Assembly (NCBI GenBank): GCA_001776475.1
Contig: MFBQ01000003.1
Coordinates: 1-20,966 of the forward strand
Length of the DNA: 20,966 bases
Direction: 5' to 3'
DNA from: Candidatus Curtissbacteria bacterium RIFCSPLOWO2_01_FULL_41_18
Lineage (GTDB): Bacteria; Patescibacteriota; Microgenomatia; Curtissbacterales; GWA2-41-24
Position 1 is the stretch's first letter, and each line of letters begins with the position of its first letter. The notes beneath the pieces are model-generated. The model searched no databases, was not told where the DNA came from, and saw only the letters and a list, made by a program, of their open reading frames with translations. A program made the translations under genes and the position numbers. Below are positions 6,123 to 14,067 of the stretch, piece after piece.

Positions 6123-8954
6123 ATGATCTACACAGTCAGAGTTGCCTCAAAAAATCAGACAGATCCCAAAGGCCAAGATTTACTTGCTGAAATAAAAAGA
6201 ACGCTAAAAATCACCTCAATCAATAAAATCCGTACTGCTAAAGTTTATAGATTGGAGGGCATAAAACGAAAAGATGTCAAGAAATTCGCGGAAAAAGTTT
6301 TATACGAAAAAATAGACCAAAAAATTGCGTATAACAAGCCCGTCATAAAAGGCGCGAACCAAACAATAGAAGTTGCCTACAAACCCGGTGTTATGAATCC
6401 AGAAGTTGGATCCCTTCTTAAGGCAGCGAAAGATTTGGGAATAAAACTAACAGCTGTCGATTCCTCTTGGGAGTATGCATTCTTTGGAAAAATCAGAAGA
6501 GACGAAGCAAAAAATCTTATAACCAAACTCCGTCTGTACAATCCTTTAATTGAGCATATCGTAGATCAAAAACCCAAAACACTACTGATCAGTGGAAAAG
6601 TCGGCGAAACTAAAATGGTACCCATAAAAAATATGTCCGACGGGCAACTATTGGAACTTTCAGGCGATAAGCTATTTCTAAATCTAGAAGAGATGAAGGT
6701 AATCCAAAATTACTTCAAAAAAATTAACAGAGAACCTACAGATTGTGAGATAGAAACTCTTGCTCAAACATGGAGTGAACACTCAGGCCATAAAACATTT
6801 AAGGCAAAAATAATGATCAACGGAGAAGAAAAAGAACCTCTTATTGTAAGGATTAAAAAAGAAGCTCTTAAGCATAAAAAAAATATTGTTTCCGCTTTTG
6901 TTGATAATGCAGGAGTCATGGATTTCTATGACGGGTGGGCAATTAACGGAAAAGGAGAGACTCACAACAGCCCGTCTGCGATAGAGCCGTATGGTGGTGC
7001 TATGACGGGAAGCGGGGGCGTCTTCAGGGATATCGTTGCAACAGGACAAGGTGCAAAAACAGTTATTTCTACAGACATATTTTGTTTGGCCAACTGGAAC
7101 ATGAATCTCAAAAAACTCCCTGAAGGCTCACTACCCCCAGCTTACATTCTCTCCCGTGTTGTAGCAGCAGTTCGAGATTATGGAAACAGAATGGGTATTC
7201 CGACAAACAATGGCTCCTTCCATTTCAATGACGATTTTCGTGCAAAACCGACAGTCTTGGTCGGAGCATACGGAATTCTCCCAAAAAAATATGCCAAAAA
7301 AGGCGAACCTCAAAAAGGTGATATTGTTGTCAGCATTGGAGGAAGGGTAGGCAGGGATGGAATACATGGAGCGACATTTTCTTCCGGTGAAATGACTCAA
7401 AGGACAATTACTGTTAATGCTCAAGCTGTGCAGATCGGCAACGCAATAGAAGAAAAAAGGACTTTCGATGCAATTATGGAGGCTCGCGATAATGATTGCA
7501 TCAGGGCAATACAAGACAGTGGAGGTGGCGGTCTTTCATCAGCAATAGGAGAAATGGGCTCCCAAATTGGTGTCTTAGTTCAGCTTAAAAATGAAAGACT
7601 TAAATATCAGGGGTTAAGCCCGTGGGAAATTTGGATATCTGAGTCACAGGAGAGAATGATTCTTGCTATCCCAAAAAACAAAATTATCAAGTTCAAAAAA
7701 ATCTGCCACAAATATAACGTAGAAGTTTCAGTACTCGGGATGTTCGATGGAAGCAAAAAACTAAAAGTTTTCTTTGGTAGGCAAAAAGTTTGCGATTTAC
7801 AAATGCAGTTTCTGCACCAGGGATTACCGCAAAGAGTGATGAAGGCAAAAAAAGTTTCACAATCTGCTTTGCAAGAAAATAAAAATCCGCCAATACCAAG
7901 AACAAAAGGCAAATGGGTTGAAATCTTGCAAAAGGTATTAACAGACGGAAATATTTGTTCTAAAGAACTAATTCTTAGGATGTACGACCATACCGTTCAG
8001 GGTACAAGTGTTCTGCAGCCATTTACGGGAGTATCTTACGATGGACCTAACGATGCAGCCGTAATCCGACCTATTTTGAATAAGCCATACGGAATGGTTG
8101 TCTCACATGGTTTAAATCCGATATTAAACCGAATTGATCCATACTGGGGAAGTATTTGGGCAGCAACGGAAGCCATCGCAAATTATGTTGCTGTTGGCGG
8201 AGTCTACCAGGATGCTTCGTTGGTCAATAATTATATTTGGCCATTTCCGGATGAAGAATCTCTAGGATCTTTGGATAGATCAGTCGATGCTGTAGTTGAT
8301 TTTATGAAGATTTTAAAAATTCCTGTAATTTCCGGCAAGGATAGTCTTTCTTCGACATACCGTTCAGATGATGGTTTAGTCCTAAAAATTCCGCCTGTTT
8401 TGTGCATTTCTGTCTTTGGAAAAATTCCAAACGTCATAAAAACTGTATCCTCAGATTTCAAAAAGGCAGGATCGACGATTGTTTTAGTAGGTAGGCAAGA
8501 TAGCTCATCAATGGGCGGCTCGGTATACTTTGCCAAAAATAACCTTCTTGGAGAAAGTGTTCCGAAAGTAGATCTTAAAATTCTTCCTAAAGTTCTGGAT
8601 GCGATAAATCATGGTATTTCTGAAGGCAAAATTCTTTCTTGCCATGACGTATCTGAAGGGGGAATTATAACGTCGATTTTTGAAATGAGTGTAGGCGCAA
8701 AACTTGGGGCAAAAATTAAAATCGAAAATAGACACAAAAGAGTCGATTATTTTCTTTTCAACGAAACCGCGGGTTGTTTTATGGCAGAAGTGGCCGACAA
8801 AACCACCGCACGAAAGCTTTTCGGAGGCACCCCATACGAAATATTAGGAGAAACGGTTCCAGAGCAAATACTAACAGTTGCAAATCTTTTTTCAGTCGAT
8901 GTCGAAAAACTAAAGACATTGTGGAAAGAACCCTTGGAGGGAATATTCAAATGA
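6123..8954 (+). CDS. purL: Phosphoribosylformylglycinamidine synthase PurL with double PurS-like N-terminus
   Basis: PurL converts FGAR to FGAM using ATP and ammonia from PurQ. The 943-residue chain is intermediate in size. Small PurL (about 740) works with separate PurS and PurQ; the large form (about 1300) contains both. Residues 1-75 and 78-150 look like two PurS-type units; the second has IEVAYKPGVMNPEVG and ends NPLIEHI. The catalytic part follows, with TWSEHSGHKTF (His220), GKGETHNSPSAIEPYGG (277-293; small PurL usually has ETHNHPS) and TGSGGVFRD. A second PurM-like half has SYDGPNDAAVI and ISGKDSLS. No glutaminase domain is present; the adjacent purQ supplies it. Its TGA overlaps the purQ ATG. 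Confidence 0.94.
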   Translation: MIYTVRVASKNQTDPKGQDLLAEIKRTLKITSINKIRTAKVYRLEGIKRKDVKKFAEKVLYEKIDQKIAYNKPVIKGANQTIEVAYKPGVMNPEVGSLLKAAKDLGIKLTAVDSSWEYAFFGKIRRDEAKNLITKLRLYNPLIEHIVDQKPKTLLISGKVGETKMVPIKNMSDGQLLELSGDKLFLNLEEMKVIQNYFKKINREPTDCEIETLAQTWSEHSGHKTFKAKIMINGEEKEPLIVRIKKEALKHKKNIVSAFVDNAGVMDFYDGWAINGKGETHNSPSAIEPYGGAMTGSGGVFRDIVATGQGAKTVISTDIFCLANWNMNLKKLPEGSLPPAYILSRVVAAVRDYGNRMGIPTNNGSFHFNDDFRAKPTVLVGAYGILPKKYAKKGEPQKGDIVVSIGGRVGRDGIHGATFSSGEMTQRTITVNAQAVQIGNAIEEKRTFDAIMEARDNDCIRAIQDSGGGGLSSAIGEMGSQIGVLVQLKNERLKYQGLSPWEIWISESQERMILAIPKNKIIKFKKICHKYNVEVSVLGMFDGSKKLKVFFGRQKVCDLQMQFLHQGLPQRVMKAKKVSQSALQENKNPPIPRTKGKWVEILQKVLTDGNICSKELILRMYDHTVQGTSVLQPFTGVSYDGPNDAAVIRPILNKPYGMVVSHGLNPILNRIDPYWGSIWAATEAIANYVAVGGVYQDASLVNNYIWPFPDEESLGSLDRSVDAVVDFMKILKIPVISGKDSLSSTYRSDDGLVLKIPPVLCISVFGKIPNVIKTVSSDFKKAGSTIVLVGRQDSSSMGGSVYFAKNNLLGESVPKVDLKILPKVLDAINHGISEGKILSCHDVSEGGIITSIFEMSVGAKLGAKIKIENRHKRVDYFLFNETAGCFMAEVADKTTARKLFGGTPYEILGETVPEQILTVANLFSVDVEKLKTLWKEPLEGIFK
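8936..8940 (+). promoter_or_regulatory. Shine-Dalgarno site that fixes the purQ start
   Basis: GGAGG at 8936-8940 lies ten bases before the ATG at 8951. It is one of the few clear ribosome binding sites in the window and supports 8951 over in-frame starts further upstream. Confidence 0.75.
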
Positions 8955-9730
8955 AACCGAATGTATGTATACTTCGGGCGGACGGTATTAATTGCGACTG
9001 GGAGCTTCACTATGCCTTTGAAAAATTTGGCGCTGTGCCAGAATTCGTCCACATCAACCAACTGAGGGATAAAAGTAAAAGGCTGAAGGAATTTCAAATT
9101 CTTGCTCTCCCAGGCGGTTTTTCGTATGGTGACGATATAGCGTCCGGTAAAGTACTTGCAGTCGAACTAATCAGTTTTTTAAAAGATGAACTTCAAAAAT
9201 TCATCGCAAAAAAAGGCTTAGTTTTGGGGATCTGCAATGGTTTCCAAACGCTCATTCGTACAGGCCTTTTACCCTTCAATAATTTAGGTCGTATGGATGC
9301 GACACTTGCCCCAAACGAAAGTGGCCGTTTCGAATGTCGTTGGGTCAAAATAAAAACAGAGGATAGTAAATGCTTATTCTTAAGTGGGTCAGATCAAGCT
9401 CTTGATCTCGCAGTTAATCATGGCGAAGGAAAATTTTTCGCAAACGATACAAATCTTAAAAAAATCGAAAATCAAAATTTGGTTGTCTTTCGATACGTTA
9501 ATGAAGACGGCAAGCCAACTCAACAATATCCCCAAAACCCAAACAGTTCATTAAACGCTATCGCCGGCGTCACGGATCCAACCGGTCGGATTTTGGGCCT
9601 CATGCCCCATCCTGAAAAATTTGTAGACAATACCCAACATCCCAACTGGCGAAGATTTAAAGGCCAAATCTTAAAACCCCACGGTGCACTCATCTTCGAA
9701 AATATGATACGATTTGCAAAAAGCTCATGA
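8951..9730 (+). CDS. purQ: FGAM synthase glutaminase subunit PurQ
   Basis: PurQ is a class I glutamine amidotransferase that releases ammonia for PurL. The 259-residue protein has PGGFSYGDD (54-62), the nucleophile Cys95 in GICNGFQ, and His220 and Glu222 in MPHPEKF, which form the catalytic triad. The frame stays open upstream to 8774, but that part lies inside purL and does not resemble PurQ. The ATG at 8951 has a Shine-Dalgarno sequence and overlaps the purL stop (ATGA). Its length is somewhat above the roughly 225 residues of many PurQ proteins. Confidence 0.95.
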   Translation: MKPNVCILRADGINCDWELHYAFEKFGAVPEFVHINQLRDKSKRLKEFQILALPGGFSYGDDIASGKVLAVELISFLKDELQKFIAKKGLVLGICNGFQTLIRTGLLPFNNLGRMDATLAPNESGRFECRWVKIKTEDSKCLFLSGSDQALDLAVNHGEGKFFANDTNLKKIENQNLVVFRYVNEDGKPTQQYPQNPNSSLNAIAGVTDPTGRILGLMPHPEKFVDNTQHPNWRRFKGQILKPHGALIFENMIRFAKSS

Positions 9731-10830
9731 CAAAAAAAATAACATACGCTGCTGTAGGCGATAATTATTACACTAAAGACCCTATAAAAAAACTCGCCCA
9801 AACTGCAGCGCGCAAAACTGCATCAAACCCCAAGGCATCAGGATTTTCGGAAGTTTCGGCAACCAGAGGCGAGTCGGCCTACGTTTTTAAAATTGGCCAA
9901 CAATACTTTGCATCAGTTGTCGAAGGCTTAGGTACCAAAAATTTAATAGCAGATGCAATGCGTCGAATAACCGGTAAAACGTATTATGACGTTATTGGTT
10001 ATGATACTGTCGCCACCATTATTAACGATCTGGTTAGCGTAGGAGCAAAACCTTTGGTTGTTCATGCTTATTGGGCTATCGAAGATAATTCTTGGTTACA
10101 AGATAATCAAAGGATGAAAGATTTTATTAGAGGTTGGCATGATGCATGTAAATTTTCTGGTGCAGTTTGGGGCGGCGGAGAAACCCCAACTTTAAAGGGC
10201 ATAATTGTGCCGCAGACGGTTGATTTAGGTGGATCTGCAGTAGGAATAATCAAATCCGAAAAGCGCCTTATAACCGACCAAAGCCTCAAAATTGACGATA
10301 AAATTGTACTCATTAAATCTAAAGGAGTCAACGCCAATGGAATTTCCCTTGCCCGGGCTGTTGCTAAGAAATTGCCTGCCGGTTATGGCACAAAAATGAA
10401 AAGCGGAAAACTCTACGGTGATGATCTTCTTACCAAGACCAATATCTATGCAAAACTAGTTCAAGACTTGCTTGATGCCGGTATCGATATCCACTACATT
10501 TCAAACATCACCGGCCATGGTCTAAGAAAAATCATGCGAGCTCGCAAAAACTTTACTTACGTTATCGAAAAACTGTTTGCGCCCCAAGAAATCTTTAACT
10601 TTATCCAAGAATATGCAGGCATCAACGATTACGAAATGTACCAGACTTTCAACATGGGCCAGGATTATGCAATCTTTATCAATCAACGCGATGTCAAAAA
10701 AGCCCAGGAAATCATTACCAAAAATAATTTCCAATCACTTGACGCGGGCTACGTCTCACGCGGCCCCCGCCAAGTAATCTTAAAGTCAAAAAACATAACC
10801 TTTACAGCAGAAACCCTCAATCTTCGCTAA
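9727..10830 (+). CDS. purM: AIR synthetase PurM (phosphoribosylformylglycinamidine cyclo-ligase)
   Basis: PurM closes the imidazole ring, turning FGAM into AIR with ATP. The 367-residue protein shows EGLGTK at 66-71 (the family usually has DGVGTK), the NDLVSVGAKPL segment at 100-110, GGGETP at 149-154 and ITGHGL near residue 260 (usually ITGGG). The order matches the PurM fold, but the motifs are drifted, so it is a distant member. The start overlaps the purQ stop (ATGA), making purL-purQ-purM one tightly coupled unit for two consecutive steps. No Shine-Dalgarno sequence is seen. Confidence 0.92.
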   Translation: MTKKITYAAVGDNYYTKDPIKKLAQTAARKTASNPKASGFSEVSATRGESAYVFKIGQQYFASVVEGLGTKNLIADAMRRITGKTYYDVIGYDTVATIINDLVSVGAKPLVVHAYWAIEDNSWLQDNQRMKDFIRGWHDACKFSGAVWGGGETPTLKGIIVPQTVDLGGSAVGIIKSEKRLITDQSLKIDDKIVLIKSKGVNANGISLARAVAKKLPAGYGTKMKSGKLYGDDLLTKTNIYAKLVQDLLDAGIDIHYISNITGHGLRKIMRARKNFTYVIEKLFAPQEIFNFIQEYAGINDYEMYQTFNMGQDYAIFINQRDVKKAQEIITKNNFQSLDAGYVSRGPRQVILKSKNITFTAETLNLR

Positions 10831-10850
10831 AATTTTATTCTTACAAGTGT

Positions 10851-10856
10851 TAAAAT
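10851..10856 (+). promoter_or_regulatory. -10 box of the DUF5674 gene (leaderless layout)
   Basis: TAAAAT ends six bases before the ATG at 10863. No convincing -35 box is seen. Confidence 0.45.
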
Positions 10857-10862
10857 TGATAA

Positions 10863-11192
10863 ATGATAAAGATCATCAACTCTAAAGCTACTGAGCAAAC
10901 TTTAAAAGAAGCTGCAGAAGATCTAGAAGGGTACATAAAAGTAGTAGTTGATGTTTCTAAAGAGATTTTAGCAGCAGGCGGTGAAAGGCATGTTGATGGA
11001 GAGCAGCTTCTTATCAAGGAGGGAAGCAAACAGCAAGATCTTTGGGGCGGAGGGTTAGATTTGGAAACTAACGAAATTGATTTCGATTCGATGATCAATA
11101 TAAGACCGGCCCAAAACAACCCTAGCCGCGAGGTTCTAGATCCACAAATTAGAACCAAAATGCAAAAGTTAATCAGAAAATTATTAAGATAA
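10863..11192 (+). CDS. DUF5674 family protein
   Basis: The 109-residue protein has a helical first half with 'VVVDVSKEILAAGGERHVDGE', followed by 'EGSKQQDLWGGGLDLET', 'IDFDSMINIRPAQNNPSRE' and 'DPQIRTKMQKLIRKLL'. This conserved pattern corresponds to DUF5674, a small soluble family with no known function that I recall mainly from candidate phyla and cyanobacteria. The conserved Asp, His, Asn and Arg residues could form a binding or active site, but no role is established. It is followed four bases later by another small gene, probably in the same transcript. Confidence 0.75.
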   Translation: MIKIINSKATEQTLKEAAEDLEGYIKVVVDVSKEILAAGGERHVDGEQLLIKEGSKQQDLWGGGLDLETNEIDFDSMINIRPAQNNPSREVLDPQIRTKMQKLIRKLLR

Positions 11193-11196
11193 TTTT

Positions 11197-11481
11197 ATGA
11201 ATGCACAAGATTTAGTTTTAAATATAGCTGTTAATTTGGGAAGAATTTCCAGGTGGGCTCAAGAAGGAAAAGAAAAGAGAATTAAGCAGTTTTTGGCAGA
11301 AACTCAGATCTATCTTGATGAGTTGGAAAAAGTGCCCCGTTCAAGAAAATTTGAAAAAACGTACCAAAACTTCAAAACAAAATTTGCCAATCTTAAAAAT
11401 AAAGTAGACCTCGACGAAGTTTGGGCCGAAGAAATGCTTACTTGGTCAAATATTTTAACTCACCGTGCAAAACTTGCCTAA
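11197..11481 (+). CDS. Small helical protein, unknown function
   Basis: The 94-residue protein is predicted to be mostly alpha-helical and charged, without membrane segments or cysteines. It contains basic stretches (QEGKEKRIKQF, KVPRSRKFEKTYQNFKTKF) and ends in WAEEMLTWSNILTHRAKLA. The alternation of charged and hydrophobic residues suggests a helical bundle. No family is recognised. It starts four bases after the DUF5674 stop, so the two are probably co-expressed. Confidence 0.65.
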   Translation: MNAQDLVLNIAVNLGRISRWAQEGKEKRIKQFLAETQIYLDELEKVPRSRKFEKTYQNFKTKFANLKNKVDLDEVWAEEMLTWSNILTHRAKLA

Positions 11482-11536
11482 TTGTCAATTCTCAAAATGC
11501 CCAAAAACATCGCCTTCTCATCAGAAACTTTGGATC

Positions 11537-11545
11537 TAAGATAAT
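11537..11545 (+). promoter_or_regulatory. -10-like box of the coiled-coil/membrane gene
   Basis: TAAGAT (11537-11542), within TAAGATAAT, lies six bases before the ATG at 11549. No clear -35 box is seen. The layout again suggests a leaderless transcript. Confidence 0.4.
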
Positions 11546-11548
11546 TAG

Positions 11549-11812
11549 ATGACTGAGATTGAAAAATTAAAGCAGGAGATTGAAAAGATTAAAGAGCGCA
11601 ATAAGCGAGTTGAGCGTGACAAAACCTGGGAAACAAGTTGGACAAGACGAATTGCGATTTCCATCACCACATATATTTTGATTGCAATCTTTCTAGCGGT
11701 TATTAAAATCGAAAGACCATTTGTTGCTGCAATTATTCCATCTGTTGCTTACTTACTTTCAACAGCAACCCTCGGTTTTCTCAAAGATAGATGGCTGGGG
11801 CAAGGCAAATGA
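11549..11812 (+). CDS. Small coiled-coil plus two-helix membrane protein
   Basis: The 87-residue protein starts with a heptad-like charged helix (about residues 1-25, IEKLKQEIEKIKERNKRVE) and 'TWETSWTRR'. Two membrane helices follow, at about residues 31-50 and 58-76. I have the impression that small proteins with the 'KERNKRVExDKxWETSWTRR' pattern recur in archaeal and candidate-phylum genomes as conserved hypotheticals. The function is unknown. It converges on the minus-strand gene at 11814 with almost no space between. Confidence 0.7.
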   Translation: MTEIEKLKQEIEKIKERNKRVERDKTWETSWTRRIAISITTYILIAIFLAVIKIERPFVAAIIPSVAYLLSTATLGFLKDRWLGQGK

Positions 11813-11813
11813 A

Positions 11814-12251
11814 TTATTTATTTGGTGTTGGGGAAGCTGAAGGGCTAGCTTCCTCTTTTTGAGTGATACAGGGTTCAAGTTTGCCTTTTTCCTCGTCGGT
11901 AAGTTTAGAGGCATCGCCAGTCTCTACAATTTTTTGGATTGTTTCTTTACTTAAAGAATCTTGGATACACTGAATATTTACTTTGCCGATTCCGGGCAAG
12001 TCTGTTTCTGTAGGTGGCTGAACTTGGGTTTGTTGTTGTGGCGGTCTTGGACTAAAAAGACCGTTGAATGCACCTTGTCTGAAATTAGCGTAAATAAAAA
12101 GAAGGACCAAAAGTCCGATCAGAATCCAGATGAAATAAAAGAAAACAGATAGTACCTGACGAACTCTAGTGAGAGCATTTTTACCTTGGGCTTTCTGGGG
12201 TCCCCTCTTTTTTTCAATGTCCGCTTTATTTCTTTTTGCAGTTGCCGGCAT
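11814..12251 (-). CDS. Single-pass membrane protein with Pro-rich linker, unknown function
   Basis: The 145-residue protein has a basic cytoplasmic N-terminus (residues 1-31) and one membrane helix at about 35-57. A Pro/Gln-rich linker (about 68-85, PRPPQQQTQVQPPTE) leads to a small outer domain with two cysteines (QCIQDSLS and EPCITQ). The tail is Ser/Pro-rich. By the positive-inside rule the C-terminal domain lies outside, and the two cysteines could form a disulfide. It is the only minus-strand protein gene in the window. The ATG is preceded by an AT-rich GAATAAATT stretch that may be a -10 box. No family is recognised. Confidence 0.75.
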   Translation of the reverse strand: MPATAKRNKADIEKKRGPQKAQGKNALTRVRQVLSVFFYFIWILIGLLVLLFIYANFRQGAFNGLFSPRPPQQQTQVQPPTETDLPGIGKVNIQCIQDSLSKETIQKIVETGDASKLTDEEKGKLEPCITQKEEASPSASPTPNK

Positions 12252-12301
12252 TTTAATTTATTCTGCACAGACTACCTTATCATCAAAACAAAATCAAGTG
12301 G

Positions 12302-12307
12302 TAAGAT
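12302..12307 (+). promoter_or_regulatory. -10 box of the HAD-like gene (leaderless layout)
   Basis: TAAGAT ends six bases before the ATG at 12314. No good -35 box is seen. Confidence 0.4.
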
Positions 12308-12313
12308 TAATCC

Positions 12314-12961
12314 ATGAAACTTTTTGTCTGGGACTTTCATGGAACCTTGGAAATGGACAACGAGCATGCTGTTTTGGAAATTAGCAATAAGGTCTTGGGA
12401 AAATTGGGTTATAAAGATAGATTAACTGAAGAAGATAATTTAAAACTCTATGGCAGAAAATGGCTTGAATATTTTGAGTATTTACTGCCAAATGAAACTG
12501 CCGAAACCCACTTTGCAATTCAGCAAAAATGTATTGAGTATGAAGGTGAGCATCCAGAAATCATTCATAGACATATTAAACCAAATGATTATGCTCATTA
12601 TGTTTTAGGAGAAATTTCCAAACACCATAGACAAATCTTGGTTTCCAATATGTCAGACGTTGGTCTATCTCGATTTATAAAAGCAGTCGACATGGTTAAG
12701 TTTTTCCCTAGAGGAAGTGCTTTTGCAACAAATTCGTATACGAAACAAATCAAGGTAACAAAAAAAGAAATTTTATTAGATTATTTAAAAGACAAAAAAT
12801 TCGATCAAGTCATTACGATTGGTGACACTGGGGTTGACATTGCGATGGGGAACGCAGTCGATGCAACAACTTACCTTTACTCTCATCCTGGAAGAAAATT
12901 TGCCAACGCCAAAGCTGACTATAAAATCAGAGATTTAAGAGAAGTTTTGAAAGAAATTTGA
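12314..12961 (+). CDS. HAD-superfamily hydrolase-like protein with DxHGT motif
   Basis: The 215-residue protein has the HAD fold motifs in order. Motif I is WDFHGT with the nucleophile Asp7. Motif II is Ser111 in LVSNMSD. The motif III Lys is around 144-151. Motif IV is GDTGVD at 170-175. The residue two after the nucleophile, normally Asp as general acid/base in phosphatases (DxDGT), is His9. The helical cap between residues about 15 and 100 makes it a C1-cap type. Substrate is unknown. Its place just before the purP1-purA-purP2 genes makes a nucleotide or sugar phosphate possible, but that is only context. The promoter of purP1 lies immediately after its stop. Confidence 0.8.
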   Translation: MKLFVWDFHGTLEMDNEHAVLEISNKVLGKLGYKDRLTEEDNLKLYGRKWLEYFEYLLPNETAETHFAIQQKCIEYEGEHPEIIHRHIKPNDYAHYVLGEISKHHRQILVSNMSDVGLSRFIKAVDMVKFFPRGSAFATNSYTKQIKVTKKEILLDYLKDKKFDQVITIGDTGVDIAMGNAVDATTYLYSHPGRKFANAKADYKIRDLREVLKEI

Positions 12962-12976
12962 GGTCTTCGATATTTT

Positions 12977-13005
12977 TTGCATTTTTTGCCAAGTTTCTAT
13001 ATAAT
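12977..13005 (+). promoter_or_regulatory. purP1 promoter (leaderless layout)
   Basis: TTGCAT (12977-12982), a 17-bp spacer and a perfect TATAAT (13000-13005) end six bases before the ATG at 13012. This is the best sigma-70-type promoter among the coding genes here, and it decides the start of purP1. Confidence 0.8.
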
Positions 13006-13011
13006 TTCTCA

Positions 13012-14067
13012 ATGGCGGCATCAAAAACCCGCCTGTCGGCCCGCTTCGTAGCGAGGCGGGCGAGGCAGGCCTACAAAATTGCAACTCTTGGCTCTCATTC
13101 CGCGCTGCAAATCTTAAAGGGAGCCCGCGATGAAGGTTTTGGAACCATTTGTGTTGCAACTTCCGATAGAGTTTCCCTTTATAAGCGGTTTAAATTCATC
13201 GATAATATTTACGAAATACCAAAGTTTTCGCACTTTCCAAAAATTGAAAACAAATTAATAGCGGATTCTGCTATTATTATTCCTCACGGATCGTTTGTGG
13301 CTTATTTGGGCATCGAGAAAAATAAAAAAATGAAGGTTGCCTATTTTGGCAACAAGAAAGTCTTAGACTGGGAGGCGGATCGACTCAAGCAAAGAGAATG
13401 GATGCAAAAAGCCCATGTTCCAGTTCCTAGGAGATTTTCCAAACACTCAAAGATCAACAGGCCAGTAATCGTCAAATCTTACGGTGCTTCCGGTGGCCAT
13501 GGTTACTTTTTTGCCAAAAACCAAAAGGAATTTGAGGTAAGAATCAAAAATTTTCGCGCCCGCGATTTCATAATTCAAGAGTATGTTATCGGTGTTCCTC
13601 TTTATATCCACTACTTCTACTCACCACTTTCCAAGACCCTAGAAATTCTTTCGATCGATAAGCGCTATGAAACTAACGTCGATTCTTTGGGAAGAATTCC
13701 ATCTCAAAACCAACAAGGTCTTGGCATTGAACCGTCATTTGTGGTTGTTGGCAATTCACCTTTGGCTTTGCGTGAGTCTTTGCTTGTCGAAGCGTTTGCA
13801 ATGGGTGAGCGGGTAGTTGCTACCTCAAAAGATCTTTTTGCCGGCGGTATTTGGGGGCCGTTTTGTCTGGAGACAATAATCACGCCCCAGCAAAAGTTTT
13901 CGGTTATTGAAATCTCCTGCCGGATTGTTGCCGGTACCAACTTGTTTATTAACGGCTCGCCCTACGCCTCACTCTACTATAATAAGGAAGTTTCTACAGG
14001 CAGAAGAATCGCAATTGAAATCAAAGAAGCTATAAGAACTGGAAAGCTTAAAAAGATTTTGAATTGA
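13012..14067 (+). CDS. purP: Formate-dependent AICAR formyltransferase PurP (canonical copy)
   Basis: PurP, best known from archaea, makes FAICAR from AICAR, formate and ATP without folate. This 351-residue protein has the N-terminal YKIATLGSHSALQILKGA segment (about 21-38), IPHGSFVAYLG (90-100) and YFGNKKVLDWEADR. The ATP-grasp Gly-rich loop is RPVIVKSYGASGGHGYF (150-166), and the metal/ATP region is GPFCLET (282-288) with VIEISCRIVAGTN (298-310). The length fits archaeal PurP (about 360). Upstream in-frame TTG at 12958 is rejected because a strong promoter sits between it and the ATG, and the added residues are only a hydrophobic leader. Residues 6-20 derive from a palindrome, just before the conserved core. 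Its TGA overlaps the next ATG. Confidence 0.9.
   Translation: MAASKTRLSARFVARRARQAYKIATLGSHSALQILKGARDEGFGTICVATSDRVSLYKRFKFIDNIYEIPKFSHFPKIENKLIADSAIIIPHGSFVAYLGIEKNKKMKVAYFGNKKVLDWEADRLKQREWMQKAHVPVPRRFSKHSKINRPVIVKSYGASGGHGYFFAKNQKEFEVRIKNFRARDFIIQEYVIGVPLYIHYFYSPLSKTLEILSIDKRYETNVDSLGRIPSQNQQGLGIEPSFVVVGNSPLALRESLLVEAFAMGERVVATSKDLFAGGIWGPFCLETIITPQQKFSVIEISCRIVAGTNLFINGSPYASLYYNKEVSTGRRIAIEIKEAIRTGKLKKILN
13028..13070 (+). repeat. In-frame palindromic element at the purP1 N-terminus
   Basis: Nested inverted repeats are present: GCCTG (13031-13035) with CAGGC (13066-13070), and CCCGC (13040-13044) with GCGGG (13056-13060). The start resembles the miaA element. It is read as an Arg/Ala-rich peptide (TRLSARFVARRARQA) with no counterpart in ordinary PurP. 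GC content is far above that of the flanks. Confidence 0.85.

Noticed and set aside
8774..8950. Upstream extension of purQ to an earlier in-frame start
   Set aside because: The extension lies inside purL in another frame, is not PurQ-like, and the ATG at 8951 has a Shine-Dalgarno sequence and the usual ATGA overlap.
10577..10777. Frame inside purM on the same strand
   Set aside because: It is a shadow of the well-supported PurM coding sequence, without motifs or a ribosome binding site.
12958..13011. TTG start 54 bases upstream for purP1
   Set aside because: A TTGCAT-17-TATAAT promoter occupies this segment and points to the ATG at 13012; the added peptide is hydrophobic and not part of PurP.
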